DNA of 64,000 nt from assembly GCF_016755635.1 (NCBI RefSeq), contig NZ_CP051500.1, positions 1,566,536 through 1,630,535 on the forward strand, written 5' to 3'. The DNA comes from Helicobacter pylori (GTDB lineage Bacteria; Campylobacterota; Campylobacteria; Campylobacterales; Helicobacteraceae). Position 1 is the stretch's first letter. Every line of letters begins with the position of its first letter. The position numbers and the translations under genes were made by a program. Positions 53,805 to 62,133 of this stretch are shown here, one piece after another. The notes beneath the pieces were generated by a model that was not told the origin of the DNA, ran no database searches, and was given only the letters and a program-made list of their open reading frames with translations.

Positions 53805-54452
53805 ATGATTTCTCAAATGCTCATTCAAGCCACGCTAGAAACGCTTTATATGGTGTTTGTGGCGAGCTTTTTAGCGGTTGTTTTTGGCTTGCCTTTGGGG
53901 GTTTTATTGTTAGTGAGTAAAAAAGGGCATTTGTTAAACAAACCCCTTTTGCATAAGATTTTAGACACTTCTATCAACATGACTCGCTCTTTCCCTTTTA
54001 TCATTTTGATTATTTTGCTCCTGCCTTTATCGCGCTTTTTGATTGGCACGAGCATTGGCTCTAGCGCGAGCATTATCCCGCTAGCCATTTCAGCCATTCC
54101 TTTTGTCGCAAAGCTTTTTGAAAATTCTTTAATGGAAGTAGAGCATGGCAAGATTGAAACCACTTTAAGTTTGGGAGCGTCTCATTTGGAAGTCATTAAA
54201 ATGATGCTTTTAGAGAGCCTGCCCTCTTTAGTGAACAATATCACCATCACCTTAATTTCTTTAATAGGCTATTCGGCTATGGCAGGAGCGTTAGGGGCTG
54301 GGGGCTTGGGGGATTTAGCCATTAGGATTGGCTATCAAAGTTATAGGGGCGATGTGCTTTTTTATGCGGTGGTTGTGATTATTGTTTTAGTGCAAATCAT
54401 TCAAAGCGCGGGGGATTATGTGGTGAAACGCCTAAGAAAGCATAAGTATTAG
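53805..54452 (+). CDS. metI: Methionine ABC transporter permease MetI
   Basis: 215 residues with five membrane helices and the EAA-type loop GASHLEVIKMMLLESLPSLVNNI for docking to MetN. It has the helix-rich MetI arrangement (LETLYMVFVASFLAVVFGLPLGV at the N-terminus). With MetN and MetQ it imports methionine. Last gene of the ribE run; the next 185 bases hold no clear gene. Confidence 0.92.
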   Translation: MISQMLIQATLETLYMVFVASFLAVVFGLPLGVLLLVSKKGHLLNKPLLHKILDTSINMTRSFPFIILIILLLPLSRFLIGTSIGSSASIIPLAISAIPFVAKLFENSLMEVEHGKIETTLSLGASHLEVIKMMLLESLPSLVNNITITLISLIGYSAMAGALGAGGLGDLAIRIGYQSYRGDVLFYAVVVIIVLVQIIQSAGDYVVKRLRKHKY

Positions 54453-54636
54453 GGATTTGGCTCTCATCAAATACGAATATTCAAAGCCAACTTTAATACT
54501 CTTTTTAAAGGGGATTTTTACGCTTTGTTTATGGCGAAACTCAATTCTCTAAGAACGCTTTAAAAGGTTATCATTCAAACTGAATTAGAGCTTTTTACGA
54601 TGAATATTCCATTAAATTCTCATGCCACAATGGGCT

Positions 54637-55068
54637 TTATTTTGCACCATTGATAAATTTATCCATCTGTTTTTCTAAGTCTATGATTTGCGTTATCGCT
54701 CCTTCTAAAATTTCAAAATTTTTAGCGTTTTTTGGGGTAATGCATGCAAGCTTGTTGGAAGTTTTTTCTAACGATTGGATGCCTTTAAGCAAGGTTTTTA
54801 AAACTTCTACGCTTTTAAAATCCTTCTCAAAATAATCATCAAATTGCTGTTTTGTTTGAGACAAATTCTCTAAAAAAGCGCTTTGAAGGCGTATTTGGGT
54901 GCGATCATGACCGGTTTTAACACAGGTTTTATAGGTTTCATCGATCATAATAAAAGCGTCTTTGGCTTTCAAAAAAGCCTTTGAAAGCTCAACGATGATT
55001 TCATAATGTTCGCCTTGAGCTCTTAAAAACCCTAAAAAAAGCAAAATGAGTAATAACTTTTTTAACAC
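54637..55068 (-). CDS. Small secreted helical protein of unknown function
   Basis: 143 residues. A signal peptide (LLLILLFLGFLRAQG) then an all-helical, charged chain with heptad-like spacing and two Cys (TYKTC, KLACITP) that may form a disulfide. It follows lpxF at its 5' side by nine bases in the same direction, so may share its mRNA. I do not recognise a family. Confidence 0.7.
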   Translation of the reverse strand: MLKKLLLILLFLGFLRAQGEHYEIIVELSKAFLKAKDAFIMIDETYKTCVKTGHDRTQIRLQSAFLENLSQTKQQFDDYFEKDFKSVEVLKTLLKGIQSLEKTSNKLACITPKNAKNFEILEGAITQIIDLEKQMDKFINGAK

Positions 55069-55077
55069 TTTATCCCT

Positions 55078-55674
55078 TTACCATTGATAAGAAAAGCTCA
55101 CCCCATAGCGGCTACTGCCCTTAAAATCGCTAGAGATTTCAGGATAGAGCATCCATTGTTTGGGTTTGTAGCGTGAAGTGAATAAATAAGCAAACCCCCA
55201 TGCGATAAGGCTGCCGATTGTAACTTGCAAGATTGTGTGTTGTTCTGCCACCACTCTACTGGCATCAGTGAGGATTGCAAGAGCGATCACAGGAAGAGCC
55301 GGTTTCCACCCATAGCGGTAATACACAAACCCAGCCGCGCTAAACACCCCCCCAGCATGCCCGCTTGGCATGCCTCTCCAAGAATTACAGCACGGGCGTT
55401 TAGCAAATCCCACTCTAGCCCCATCTTTATGGGCGGTGCTAAAAGCTCCTTTAAGGCCATAAATCACTCCTTGAGTAACCAATGTGCCGACCGCTAATTC
55501 CCCTAAACCTCTATAATCGCGCATCGCCAAACTGACCGTGCCTACAAAAATAGGCAAAAACCTAAGCACATCGCCAATCTCTTCTAAAATGTATGCCCCC
55601 TCATTGATCGGCTCACTCCTTAAAGGATAGACCCATAAGAGTAGGCTCAAAAAAAGACCTTTGAGTTTTTTCAT
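55078..55674 (-). CDS. lpxF: LpxF-like PAP2 lipid A 4'-phosphatase
   Basis: 198 residues from the ATG at 55674, whose first base overlaps the wecA stop; a longer frame to 55740 would overlap wecA. PAP2 motifs: KDGARVGFAKRP (KxxxxxxRP), MPSGHAGGVF (PSGH) and SRVVAEQHTILQ (SRxxxxxH). In H. pylori LpxF (HP1580) removes the lipid A 4'-phosphate, giving resistance to cationic peptides. At the fourth position after the last His, where the family usually has Asp, this protein has Gln. It has a signal-anchor and several membrane helices. Confidence 0.85.
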   Translation of the reverse strand: MKKLKGLFLSLLLWVYPLRSEPINEGAYILEEIGDVLRFLPIFVGTVSLAMRDYRGLGELAVGTLVTQGVIYGLKGAFSTAHKDGARVGFAKRPCCNSWRGMPSGHAGGVFSAAGFVYYRYGWKPALPVIALAILTDASRVVAEQHTILQVTIGSLIAWGFAYLFTSRYKPKQWMLYPEISSDFKGSSRYGVSFSYQW

Positions 55675-56681
55675 TAAAACGCTCGCTTTTCTAAAGCATA
55701 AACCTGCCTGTTCAAATAAGCATAGCCTATTAAATAGCATGCGATAAAGACTAGGCTAATGATAATGAGCGTATAAGCGTTTGAGCGAAACAAGACGCTT
55801 ATTAAAATAAAAGGCAGGTTGCACAGAATAAGGATAAACGCGCATAAAGGGTTGGGGTAATTTAAAGAGCGTTGTTGCAAGAATTGGAATAAAAGGGTGT
55901 GCAAATGCAAATTATCCGGCATGGTGGCTTTCTGGCGTTTTATTTTGCGCCTAAGGATACTAAAAAGCACCTCTACAACCGGATAAAGCATTAAATTGAG
56001 CCCAAAAAACACGCTGATTTTTTGCTCTAAACTCAAATTTAAAAGGGAAATCCCGCACACCAAGCCCAAAAAATACGCCCCCCCATCGCCTAAAAAAATC
56101 TTTCCTAAAGGGAAATTTAACACCATAAACCCAAGCACCATGTAAGCCAATAAGCAAGACAAACTGCTAGGGTCTATGTAATGAATGACTAAAAGCGCAA
56201 TCGCACAAATCCCTGACGCAAGCCCATTAAACCCATCAATAATATTGATAGCGTTGCTGATGCCCACTAGCATAAAAACAGCGAATAAAAAAGCGATAAA
56301 ATAAGGCAAGCTAAAAAGGGGCGAAAAATCGCTCACCACTAAAGGCGTTGATGAAATGATGCAAACGACCCCTACAGCTTGTAAAATAAGGCGTATTTTG
56401 GGGCTGAGTGAAAGGTTAATGTCTTCTAAAAAACCGCTCAAAAACACTAGCGATAGCCCCAAAAAAACAAAAGGCCCTTTAAAAGGCATTTCAAAAGGTT
56501 CAAAATAACAAGCCAACGCAAAAGAAAGAAAGATCCCAAGCCCTCCGGCTCGTGGGGTTCTTGCATGATGAAAGCCCTGTATTTTATTAGCGTTATCCAC
56601 AAAGAGCGTGGATTTTTTAGACCACAAAACAATCAAAGAGCAAACGAAGAGACTGGTTAGAAAATATAGCACCCACAACAC
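55674..56681 (-). CDS. wecA: WecA-like undecaprenyl-phosphate GlcNAc-1-phosphate transferase
   Basis: 335 residues, about ten membrane helices. Family motifs: FHHARTPRAGGLGIF, NAINIIDGFNGLASG (the DDxxD-like Asp and NxxDGxxGL) and FLGDGGAYFLG. It starts O-antigen synthesis by placing GlcNAc phosphate on the lipid carrier; in H. pylori this is HP1581. It overlaps lpxF by one base, so O-antigen initiation and lipid A dephosphorylation are coupled in one transcript. Confidence 0.9.
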   Translation of the reverse strand: MLWVLYFLTSLFVCSLIVLWSKKSTLFVDNANKIQGFHHARTPRAGGLGIFLSFALACYFEPFEMPFKGPFVFLGLSLVFLSGFLEDINLSLSPKIRLILQAVGVVCIISSTPLVVSDFSPLFSLPYFIAFLFAVFMLVGISNAINIIDGFNGLASGICAIALLVIHYIDPSSLSCLLAYMVLGFMVLNFPLGKIFLGDGGAYFLGLVCGISLLNLSLEQKISVFFGLNLMLYPVVEVLFSILRRKIKRQKATMPDNLHLHTLLFQFLQQRSLNYPNPLCAFILILCNLPFILISVLFRSNAYTLIIISLVFIACYLIGYAYLNRQVYALEKRAF

Positions 56682-56775
56682 TTTTTATTGGATTTAATTG
56701 GCATTTTGTTTTGGGTATTATAGCAAAAGATAGCGTGATGATAAAATCTTATAGGTATAAGAGGTGGGTTTTATG

Positions 56776-56781
56776 TTACAA
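56776..56781 (+). promoter_or_regulatory. -10 box of pdxJ-pdxA
   Basis: TACAAT in TATGTTACAATTTC, 36 bases before the pdxJ ATG. Divergent wecA begins 95 bases to the left. Confidence 0.45.
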
Positions 56782-56816
56782 TTTCAAAAATCATTATTAT
56801 AAAATAAAGGATAGTC

Positions 56817-57605
56817 ATGCGTTTTGGATTGAATATTGATCACATTGTTACTTTAAGAGAGATAAGAAAAACTTATGAGCCTGAGATTTTAGAAGCCCTA
56901 TTCATCGCTAAAAACACCCATAAAGTGGATTTAATCACCATCCATTTGAGAGAAGACAAACGGCACATTCAAAATGAAGATGTTTTGAGGCTGCTTGAAA
57001 TAAGCCCTTTGCCTATCAATATTGAATGCTCTATTAATGCTGGAATCACTGATTTTTTATGCTCTTTGAAAAATAAGCCGAGTAAGGTTACAATCGTGCC
57101 TGAAAACAGGAATGAAGTTACGACAGAGGGGGGGTTGGATTGCTCATTAAAGGGTTTAGGAGAGGTTATTAGAGCGTATCACAATAAAGGCGTTGAAGTG
57201 TCTTTGTTTATTGATCCTTTAAAAGACGCCTTGCATTTTGCAAGGGAGCATCAAGTCAAGCAAGTGGAGTTCCACACTGGGGTATATGCGAATTTGCACA
57301 ACGCTCTATATTCTAACGCTAACAACCAAATCCATGCCATTAGCACGCTCAAAGACAAAAGCCCTAAAGAACTGAAAGAAGAATTGCACAACGCCTTTTT
57401 GCAATTAAGAAAAATGAGTAAAGAAGCGTTTTTTATGGGTATCACGGCGTGCGCGGGGCATGGGTTGAATTATTCTAATGTGAAAGAATTGTTAAAAATC
57501 CCCTCTTTAAGAGAGCTTAATATCGGTCATAGCGTGATTTCAAAAGCGGTTTTAGTGGGCTTAGAAAAAGCGATTTTAGAAATGGCGCAACTCATCAAGC
57601 GATAA
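56817..57605 (+). CDS. pdxJ: Pyridoxine 5'-phosphate synthase PdxJ
   Basis: 262 residues, TIM barrel: FGLNIDHIVTLREIRKT, HLREDKRHIQNEDV, ECSINAG, VPENRNEVTTEGGLD, FIDPLKDAL and the C-terminal HGLNYSN and LNIGHSVIS. It condenses 1-deoxyxylulose 5-phosphate with the PdxA product to pyridoxine phosphate. It is one base before pdxA, so the B6 pathway steps are co-expressed; PdxA and PdxJ are linked to flagellar glycosylation and motility in H. pylori. A G7 run (EGGL) is in frame. Confidence 0.96.
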   Translation: MRFGLNIDHIVTLREIRKTYEPEILEALFIAKNTHKVDLITIHLREDKRHIQNEDVLRLLEISPLPINIECSINAGITDFLCSLKNKPSKVTIVPENRNEVTTEGGLDCSLKGLGEVIRAYHNKGVEVSLFIDPLKDALHFAREHQVKQVEFHTGVYANLHNALYSNANNQIHAISTLKDKSPKELKEELHNAFLQLRKMSKEAFFMGITACAGHGLNYSNVKELLKIPSLRELNIGHSVISKAVLVGLEKAILEMAQLIKR

Positions 57606-57606
57606 A

Positions 57607-58530
57607 ATGGCTAAAAAGAAAATTGCGATCAGTTGTGGGGACATTCAAGGCGTAGGCTTAGAATTGATTTTAAAAAGCCACAAGGAAGTGAGCGCAATTT
57701 GTGAGCCGTTGTATCTCATTGATAGCGAACTTTTAGAGCGGGCCAATCAATTGCTTAATAACGCTTATGAAACTAAAACGCTTAACACGCTTGCTATCAA
57801 TGCCCCCTTACCCTTATTAAATTCTGGCACGATAGGCAAAGTCAGCGCTCAAAGTGGGGCGTATAGTTTTGAGAGTTTTAAAAAGGCTTGCGAGTTAGCG
57901 GATGATAAAGAAGTGGATGGCATTTGCACTTTACCTATCAACAAACTCGCATGGCAACAAGCTCAAATCCCTTTTGTGGGGCATACCGATTTTTTAAAAC
58001 AACGCTATAAAGATCACCAAATCATCATGATGCTTGGGTGTTTTAAGCTCTTTGTGGGGCTATTTAGCGACCATGTGCCTTTAGGGGCGGTTTCTCAACT
58101 CATTCAAGTGGGAGCGTTAGTCCGGTTTTTGTTAGCGTTTCAAAAAAGCACTCAAGCTAAAATCGTTCAAGTGTGTGGTTTTAACCCCCATGCGGGCGAA
58201 GAGGGTTTGTTCGGGAAAGAAGATGAAAAGATTTTAAAAGCCATTCAAAAGAGCAACCAAACGTTAGGCTTTGAATGCTTTTTAGGGCCTTTGCCCGCTG
58301 ATAGCGCTTTTGCCCCCAATAAGCGCAAAATAACCCCCTTTTATGTGAGCATGAGCCATGATGTGGGGCTAGCCCCTTTAAAAGCGCTCTATTTTGATGA
58401 AAGCATTAATGTGAGTTTGAACGCCCCCATTTTGCGCGCTTCCACTGACCACGGCACAGCGTTTGACATCGCTTATCAAAACAAAGCGAACAACAAAAGC
58501 TATGTGAATGCGATCAAATATTTGGCTTAA
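57607..58530 (+). CDS. pdxA: 4-hydroxythreonine-4-phosphate dehydrogenase PdxA
   Basis: 307 residues. Metal ligands are in GHTDFLKQRY, FSDHVPLGAV and the STDHGTAFDIAY block, with the GDIQGVGLELI nucleotide region at the N-terminus. It oxidises 4-phosphohydroxythreonine to an aminoacetone phosphate used by PdxJ. Length and order match other proteobacteria. Follows pdxJ by one base. Confidence 0.95.
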   Translation: MAKKKIAISCGDIQGVGLELILKSHKEVSAICEPLYLIDSELLERANQLLNNAYETKTLNTLAINAPLPLLNSGTIGKVSAQSGAYSFESFKKACELADDKEVDGICTLPINKLAWQQAQIPFVGHTDFLKQRYKDHQIIMMLGCFKLFVGLFSDHVPLGAVSQLIQVGALVRFLLAFQKSTQAKIVQVCGFNPHAGEEGLFGKEDEKILKAIQKSNQTLGFECFLGPLPADSAFAPNKRKITPFYVSMSHDVGLAPLKALYFDESINVSLNAPILRASTDHGTAFDIAYQNKANNKSYVNAIKYLA

Positions 58531-58555
58531 AGATTTTAAAATCCAAGCCAACAAA

Positions 58556-58561
58556 GTATAA
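58556..58561 (+). promoter_or_regulatory. -10 box of tsaD
   Basis: TATAAT in CAAAGTATAATTCAAGC, 31 bases before the tsaD ATG and 25 after the pdxA stop. Confidence 0.5.
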
Positions 58562-58592
58562 TTCAAGCAAAAACACCACCCAAAGATAAAAC

Positions 58593-59612
58593 ATGATTTT
58601 AAGCATTGAAAGTTCTTGCGATGACAGCTCTTTAGCCCTTACAAGAATAAAGGACGCCAAGCTCATCGCTCATTTTAAAATCTCTCAAGAAAAGCACCAC
58701 AGCTCTTATGGGGGCGTTGTGCCTGAGCTTGCATCGCGCTTGCATGCTGAGAATTTGCCGCTCTTATTAGAACGCATTAAAATAAGCTTGAATAAGGATT
58801 TTTCCAAAATTAAAGCCATCGCTATTACTAATCAGCCAGGTTTGAGCGTTACTTTGATAGAAGGTTTGATGATGGCAAAAGCCTTGAGTTTGTCTTTGAA
58901 TTTGCCCTTGATTTTAGAAGATCATCTGAGAGGGCATGTGTATTCGCTCTTTATCAATGAAAAACAAACCTGCATGCCTTTAAGCGTGCTCTTAGTCTCT
59001 GGGGGGCATTCTTTAATTTTAGAGGCTAGAGATTATGAAGACATTAAAATCGTTGCCACGAGTTTAGACGATAGCTTTGGGGAGAGTTTTGATAAGGTTT
59101 CTAAAATGCTTGATTTAGGCTATCCAGGAGGCCCCATAGTGGAAAAATTAGCCCTTGATTATAGGCATCCAAATGAGCCTTTAATGTTCCCTGTCCCTTT
59201 AAAAAACAGCCCGAATCTGGCTTTTAGCTTTTCAGGTTTAAAAAATGCGGTGCGTTTGGAGGTTGAAAAAAACGCCCCCAATTTGAATGAAGCGATCAAA
59301 CAAAAGATTGGCTATCATTTCCAAAGCGCGGCTATTGAGCATTTAATCCAGCAAACCAAACGCTATTTTAAAATCAAACGCCCTAAAATTTTTGGTATTG
59401 TGGGGGGGGCGAGCCAAAATCTAGCCTTAAGAAAGGCGTTTGAATATTTGTGCGATGAGTTTGATTGCGAGCTTGTTTTAGCCCCTTTAGAATTTTGCAG
59501 CGACAATGCCGCCATGATAGGGCGATCAAGCCTAGAGGCTTATCAAAAAAAGCGCTTTGTCCCTTTAGAAAAAGCCGATATTTCGCCAAGAACGCTGTTA
59601 AAGAGTTTTTGA
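58593..59612 (+). CDS. tsaD: tRNA N6-threonylcarbamoyl transferase TsaD
   Basis: 339 residues. ASKHA fold with ESSCDDSSLAL, the metal motif HLRGHVYS (HxxxH), SGGHSLIL, DDSFGESFDKV and GGASQNLALRKAF. It makes the t6A37 modification with TsaB and TsaE. Essential in most bacteria. A G8 run (59402-59409) lies inside VGGAS and is in frame here. Usually called Gcp in older sources. Confidence 0.95.
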   Translation: MILSIESSCDDSSLALTRIKDAKLIAHFKISQEKHHSSYGGVVPELASRLHAENLPLLLERIKISLNKDFSKIKAIAITNQPGLSVTLIEGLMMAKALSLSLNLPLILEDHLRGHVYSLFINEKQTCMPLSVLLVSGGHSLILEARDYEDIKIVATSLDDSFGESFDKVSKMLDLGYPGGPIVEKLALDYRHPNEPLMFPVPLKNSPNLAFSFSGLKNAVRLEVEKNAPNLNEAIKQKIGYHFQSAAIEHLIQQTKRYFKIKRPKIFGIVGGASQNLALRKAFEYLCDEFDCELVLAPLEFCSDNAAMIGRSSLEAYQKKRFVPLEKADISPRTLLKSF

Positions 59613-59754
59613 GTGAATGGATACAAAAAGAAAGTGCATAATCAAACGCCCTAAAATTCATCAATAGCGTCAAGTATCGGTTATTTTGAGGCAAGAGCTT
59701 AAAAAAGAGGGTGTTAAAAAAGAGCGTTTTAGTCAAATTTAATCTTATTTTGGT

Positions 59755-59760
59755 TACAAT
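59755..59760 (+). promoter_or_regulatory. -10 box of flgG
   Basis: TACAAT in GGTTACAATTTTAGG, about 35 bases before the flgG ATG. It is sigma-80-like, with no -24/-12 pattern near it, unlike flgB. Confidence 0.5.
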
Positions 59761-59794
59761 TTTAGGTTATTAAGTTTTAGTTTAAAGGGAAAAA

Positions 59795-60583
59795 ATGCTT
59801 CGTTCTCTCTATAGTGCCACTTCAGGGATGCTCGCCCAACAAACGCACATTGACACCACTTCAAACAATATCGCCAATGTCAATACCACTGGGTTTAAAA
59901 AATCTCGCGCGGATTTTAACGATTTGTTTTACCAAGCGATGCAATACGCCGGCACTAACACAAGCAACACGACTTTATCGCCAGATGGCATGGAAGTGGG
60001 CTTAGGCGTGCGCCCTAGCGCGATCACTAAAATGTTTTCGCAAGGCAGCCCTAAAGAAACGGAAAATAATTTAGATGTCGCCATTACGGGCAAAGGCTTT
60101 TTTCAAGTCCAATTGCCTGATGGCACCACCGCTTATACAAGAAGCGGGAATTTTAAGCTAGACGAGCAGGGCAATCTTGTAACAAGCGAGGGCTATCTTC
60201 TCATCCCTCAAATCACTTTACCTGAAGACACCACGCAAGTAAATATCGGTGTGGATGGCACGGTGAGCGTGACTCAAGGCTTGCAAACGACTTCTAATGT
60301 GATCGGGCAAATCACTTTGGCTAATTTTGTCAACCCGGCGGGGCTTCATTCTATGGGGGATAATTTGTTTTCCATCACCAACGCTAGCGGCGATGCGATT
60401 GTGGGCAACCCGGATTCTCAAGGCTTAGGCAAGTTAAGGCAAGGCTTTTTGGAGCTTAGCAATGTGAGATTGGTAGAAGAAATGACGGATCTAATCACCG
60501 CTCAAAGGGCCTATGAAGCCAATTCTAAAAGCATTCAAACCGCTGACGCCATGCTCCAAACCGTCAATTCTCTCAAACGCTAA
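59795..60583 (+). CDS. flgG: Flagellar distal rod protein FlgG
   Basis: 262 residues. Rod/hook signature LYSATSGMLAQQTHIDTTSNNIANVNTTGFK at the N-terminus, central domain D1 (LDVAITGKGFFQVQLPDGT, YTRSGNFKLDEQGNLVT), and C-terminal ELSNVRLVEEMTDLITAQRAYEANSKSIQTADAML. FlgG forms the distal rod. Length equals other FlgG. The gene converges on the UPF0174 array. Confidence 0.97.
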   Translation: MLRSLYSATSGMLAQQTHIDTTSNNIANVNTTGFKKSRADFNDLFYQAMQYAGTNTSNTTLSPDGMEVGLGVRPSAITKMFSQGSPKETENNLDVAITGKGFFQVQLPDGTTAYTRSGNFKLDEQGNLVTSEGYLLIPQITLPEDTTQVNIGVDGTVSVTQGLQTTSNVIGQITLANFVNPAGLHSMGDNLFSITNASGDAIVGNPDSQGLGKLRQGFLELSNVRLVEEMTDLITAQRAYEANSKSIQTADAMLQTVNSLKR

Positions 60584-60604
60584 TTGGAGCGGTGTCGTTA
60601 TTCT

Positions 60605-61536
60605 TTAATTCTTGTGGCTAGGGTTTTTAAGTTTTTCAACGCCGCTTTTTGGGTTATTGTTTGGTTGGTGTTTTCCTTTTATGAAAAAAACAGCCAAAAC
60701 AGCTAGACCGATAAGAATGATAGAGATGATAGCCAGATACCACATTTTCTCAGTTTTATCCGCTTCTTGTTGCGCTTGTTCTGCTTTTAATTTTGTTTCT
60801 TGTTATGCTTTCAATTTTTTGCGTAAGGTGGCAACTAAAACGCATGCAGGCACGGTTACCCTATAAGCCGGCCCAGCAAGATTGACGCTCACTAACGCGC
60901 CTGTAATGACCCAACCAATAGTGCCAGCTAAAATGCCTAGAGTTTTTTTAAGCGCTACTTTACCCACCACAGACGATAAACCATGCCCTAGAGTTTGTCT
61001 TACCATTGCATCTGCAACAGATACAGCCAACGCATAAGAATGAGAGCCGCCCGCTTTAAACAGCGTTAAAACAGATGCGATTAGAGCTTGTTTGTTTTCG
61101 CTAATCATTTTATCAATATTTGTCATGCCCAATTCATCGCAAAGTTCTTTAATCTCTCTCCCGCTCATTTTTTCTAAACTATCTTTCAAAAGTTTAGAAA
61201 GCATGTTTTGCTCAATCAAAGAGGTTGGAGATTCTTCATGGTAATTAACCTTTAAATGATCGCACGCATCGCACAAAATCTCTTTGTATAAGACCCCTTC
61301 GTTTCTAAAAAATTAATAAAAGTATTGCCCCCATAACACTGCAGTTCTTCAGCGATTCTTCTGGGGTATTTGGCGTAATCTCTACCATACCTTTTGTATT
61401 CTGTTGAATTTGTCAATTCTTCATTCATTCTTAGTGTGCTATCTTCATCATAAACAAGCGCATCAAACAAATCTTTCAAATCATTAGAGCTTAATCGCTT
61501 TAAAAATGCCAAGTCGCTATCGTATCTGTATGCCAT
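60605..61536 (-). pseudogene. UPF0174 (YaaW-like) copy A, broken by a frameshift and a nonsense codon
   Basis: The N-terminal 94 residues (from ATG 61536) start [20 protein letters not shown], the DUF3944-like motif, then go out of frame at an A6 tract (61307-61312). Adding one base would give [10 protein letters not shown] then [11 protein letters not shown], as in the intact copies. The rest (to 60803) covers the hydrophobic glycine-rich region and ends at TAA 60803. The same frame continues without stop to TAA 60605: a 65-residue tail with a coiled region (ETKLKAEQAQQEADKTEK) and a membrane helix (MWYLAIISIILIGLAVLAVF), so the TAA looks like a new nonsense mutation. Conservation around it resembles copies B and C. 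Confidence 0.75.
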
Positions 61537-61593
61537 GCAATCCCTTTAATTTTATTTCTACCACTCACTCAAATCCCACCAAACCCCTTTTTT

Positions 61594-61628
61594 AGTGATT
61601 AGTGATTAGTGATTAGTGATTAGTGATT
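61594..61628. repeat. Heptanucleotide tandem repeat, five units, before copy A
   Basis: AGTGATT five times in a row (61594-61628), ending before ACAGCATCATT. The same heptamer occurs three times before copy C. It lies 58 bases upstream of the copy A ATG in the promoter zone. Confidence 0.9.
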
Positions 61629-61968
61629 ACAGCATCATTTTTTAAAATCATGTCTAACGCCCTAAAAGGCTTAAACACACCCGCTAACTGCGCATGAATA
61701 TTGTGCTACAAATGCTAATGGGTTTTATTGATTTACAACCAAAGAATAATAATTAAAATATTTTGATATGCTTTATCATTTTGGATAAGATAAATCTGAT
61801 TTGAAAGCAAGAAACCATATGATTTCTTTGGGTAGGGCTAACTTGCTAACTTAATGAAACGCTATTTTGATTTTTGGCACAAGAAACCCCCTCCTTTAAC
61901 CCTCTAACCCTTACTTTTTATTGTTTTTATGTTCGTGGTTAGCGTTGCATTGATTAGCTTGGTTTTGG

Positions 61969-62052
61969 CTATTTTTTTTGACAACTTTCGTTGTTTTGAT
62001 TTTTAGCATCACCTTTTTGGTTGTGGTTTTGATTGTTGCAACTGTTACTCAT
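61969..62052 (-). CDS. Asn/Gln-rich small ORF with an A8 tract
   Basis: 27 residues: MSNSCNNQNHNQKGDAKNQ continuing NNESCQKK, then TAG. AAGGGAG lies six bases before the ATG, a strong ribosome site. The end falls at an A8 run (T8 on the plus strand, 61972-61979). Loss of one A would extend it to 46 residues with NSQNQANQCNANHEHK before TAA at 61911, keeping the same Asn/Gln/Cys/His-rich character, a sign that the longer form is the ancestral one. No hydrophobic segment. It might bind metal, like Hpn and Hpn-like proteins, but that is a guess. Too short for usual gene callers. Confidence 0.5.
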   Translation of the reverse strand: MSNSCNNQNHNQKGDAKNQNNESCQKK

Positions 62053-62076
62053 TTTGTCTCCCTTTAAATTAAAATG

Positions 62077-62106
62077 AAACCTAGATGCACTTTCGCATCT
62101 AGGTTT
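62077..62106 (-). terminator. Perfect hairpin downstream of UPF0174 copy B
   Basis: AAACCTAGATGC (62077-62088) and GCATCTAGGTTT (62095-62106) form a 12-base-pair stem with a six-base loop. It lies 28 bases after the copy B stop and is followed on the minus strand by CATTTTAATTT. A TATAAT box (62109-62114, minus) would place a start point at the top of this hairpin, so it may double as a 5' stem of the small ORF mRNA. Confidence 0.65.
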
Positions 62107-62108
62107 CC

Positions 62109-62114
62109 ATTATA
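62109..62114 (-). promoter_or_regulatory. -10 box candidate for the small Asn-rich ORF
   Basis: TATAAT on the minus strand. Expected start near 62102, about 50 bases before the ATG at 62052, inside the right arm of the hairpin. Confidence 0.4.
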
Positions 62115-62133
62115 TGCCTTTTTTAAAAAAAGC

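Larger units (their letters stand above)
61537..62133. other. Intergenic region between UPF0174 copies A and B
   Basis: About 600 bases. It holds the heptamer repeat (61594-61628), a small minus-strand ORF (61969-62052) and a hairpin (62077-62106). From about 61640 to 61860 I see no gene or clear signal; the strand is A/T-rich. Confidence 0.6.

Noticed and set aside
61640..61860. AapA/IsoA type I toxin locus
   Set aside because: I looked for the short hydrophobic Lys-rich peptide and overlapping antisense promoter on both strands and did not find them.
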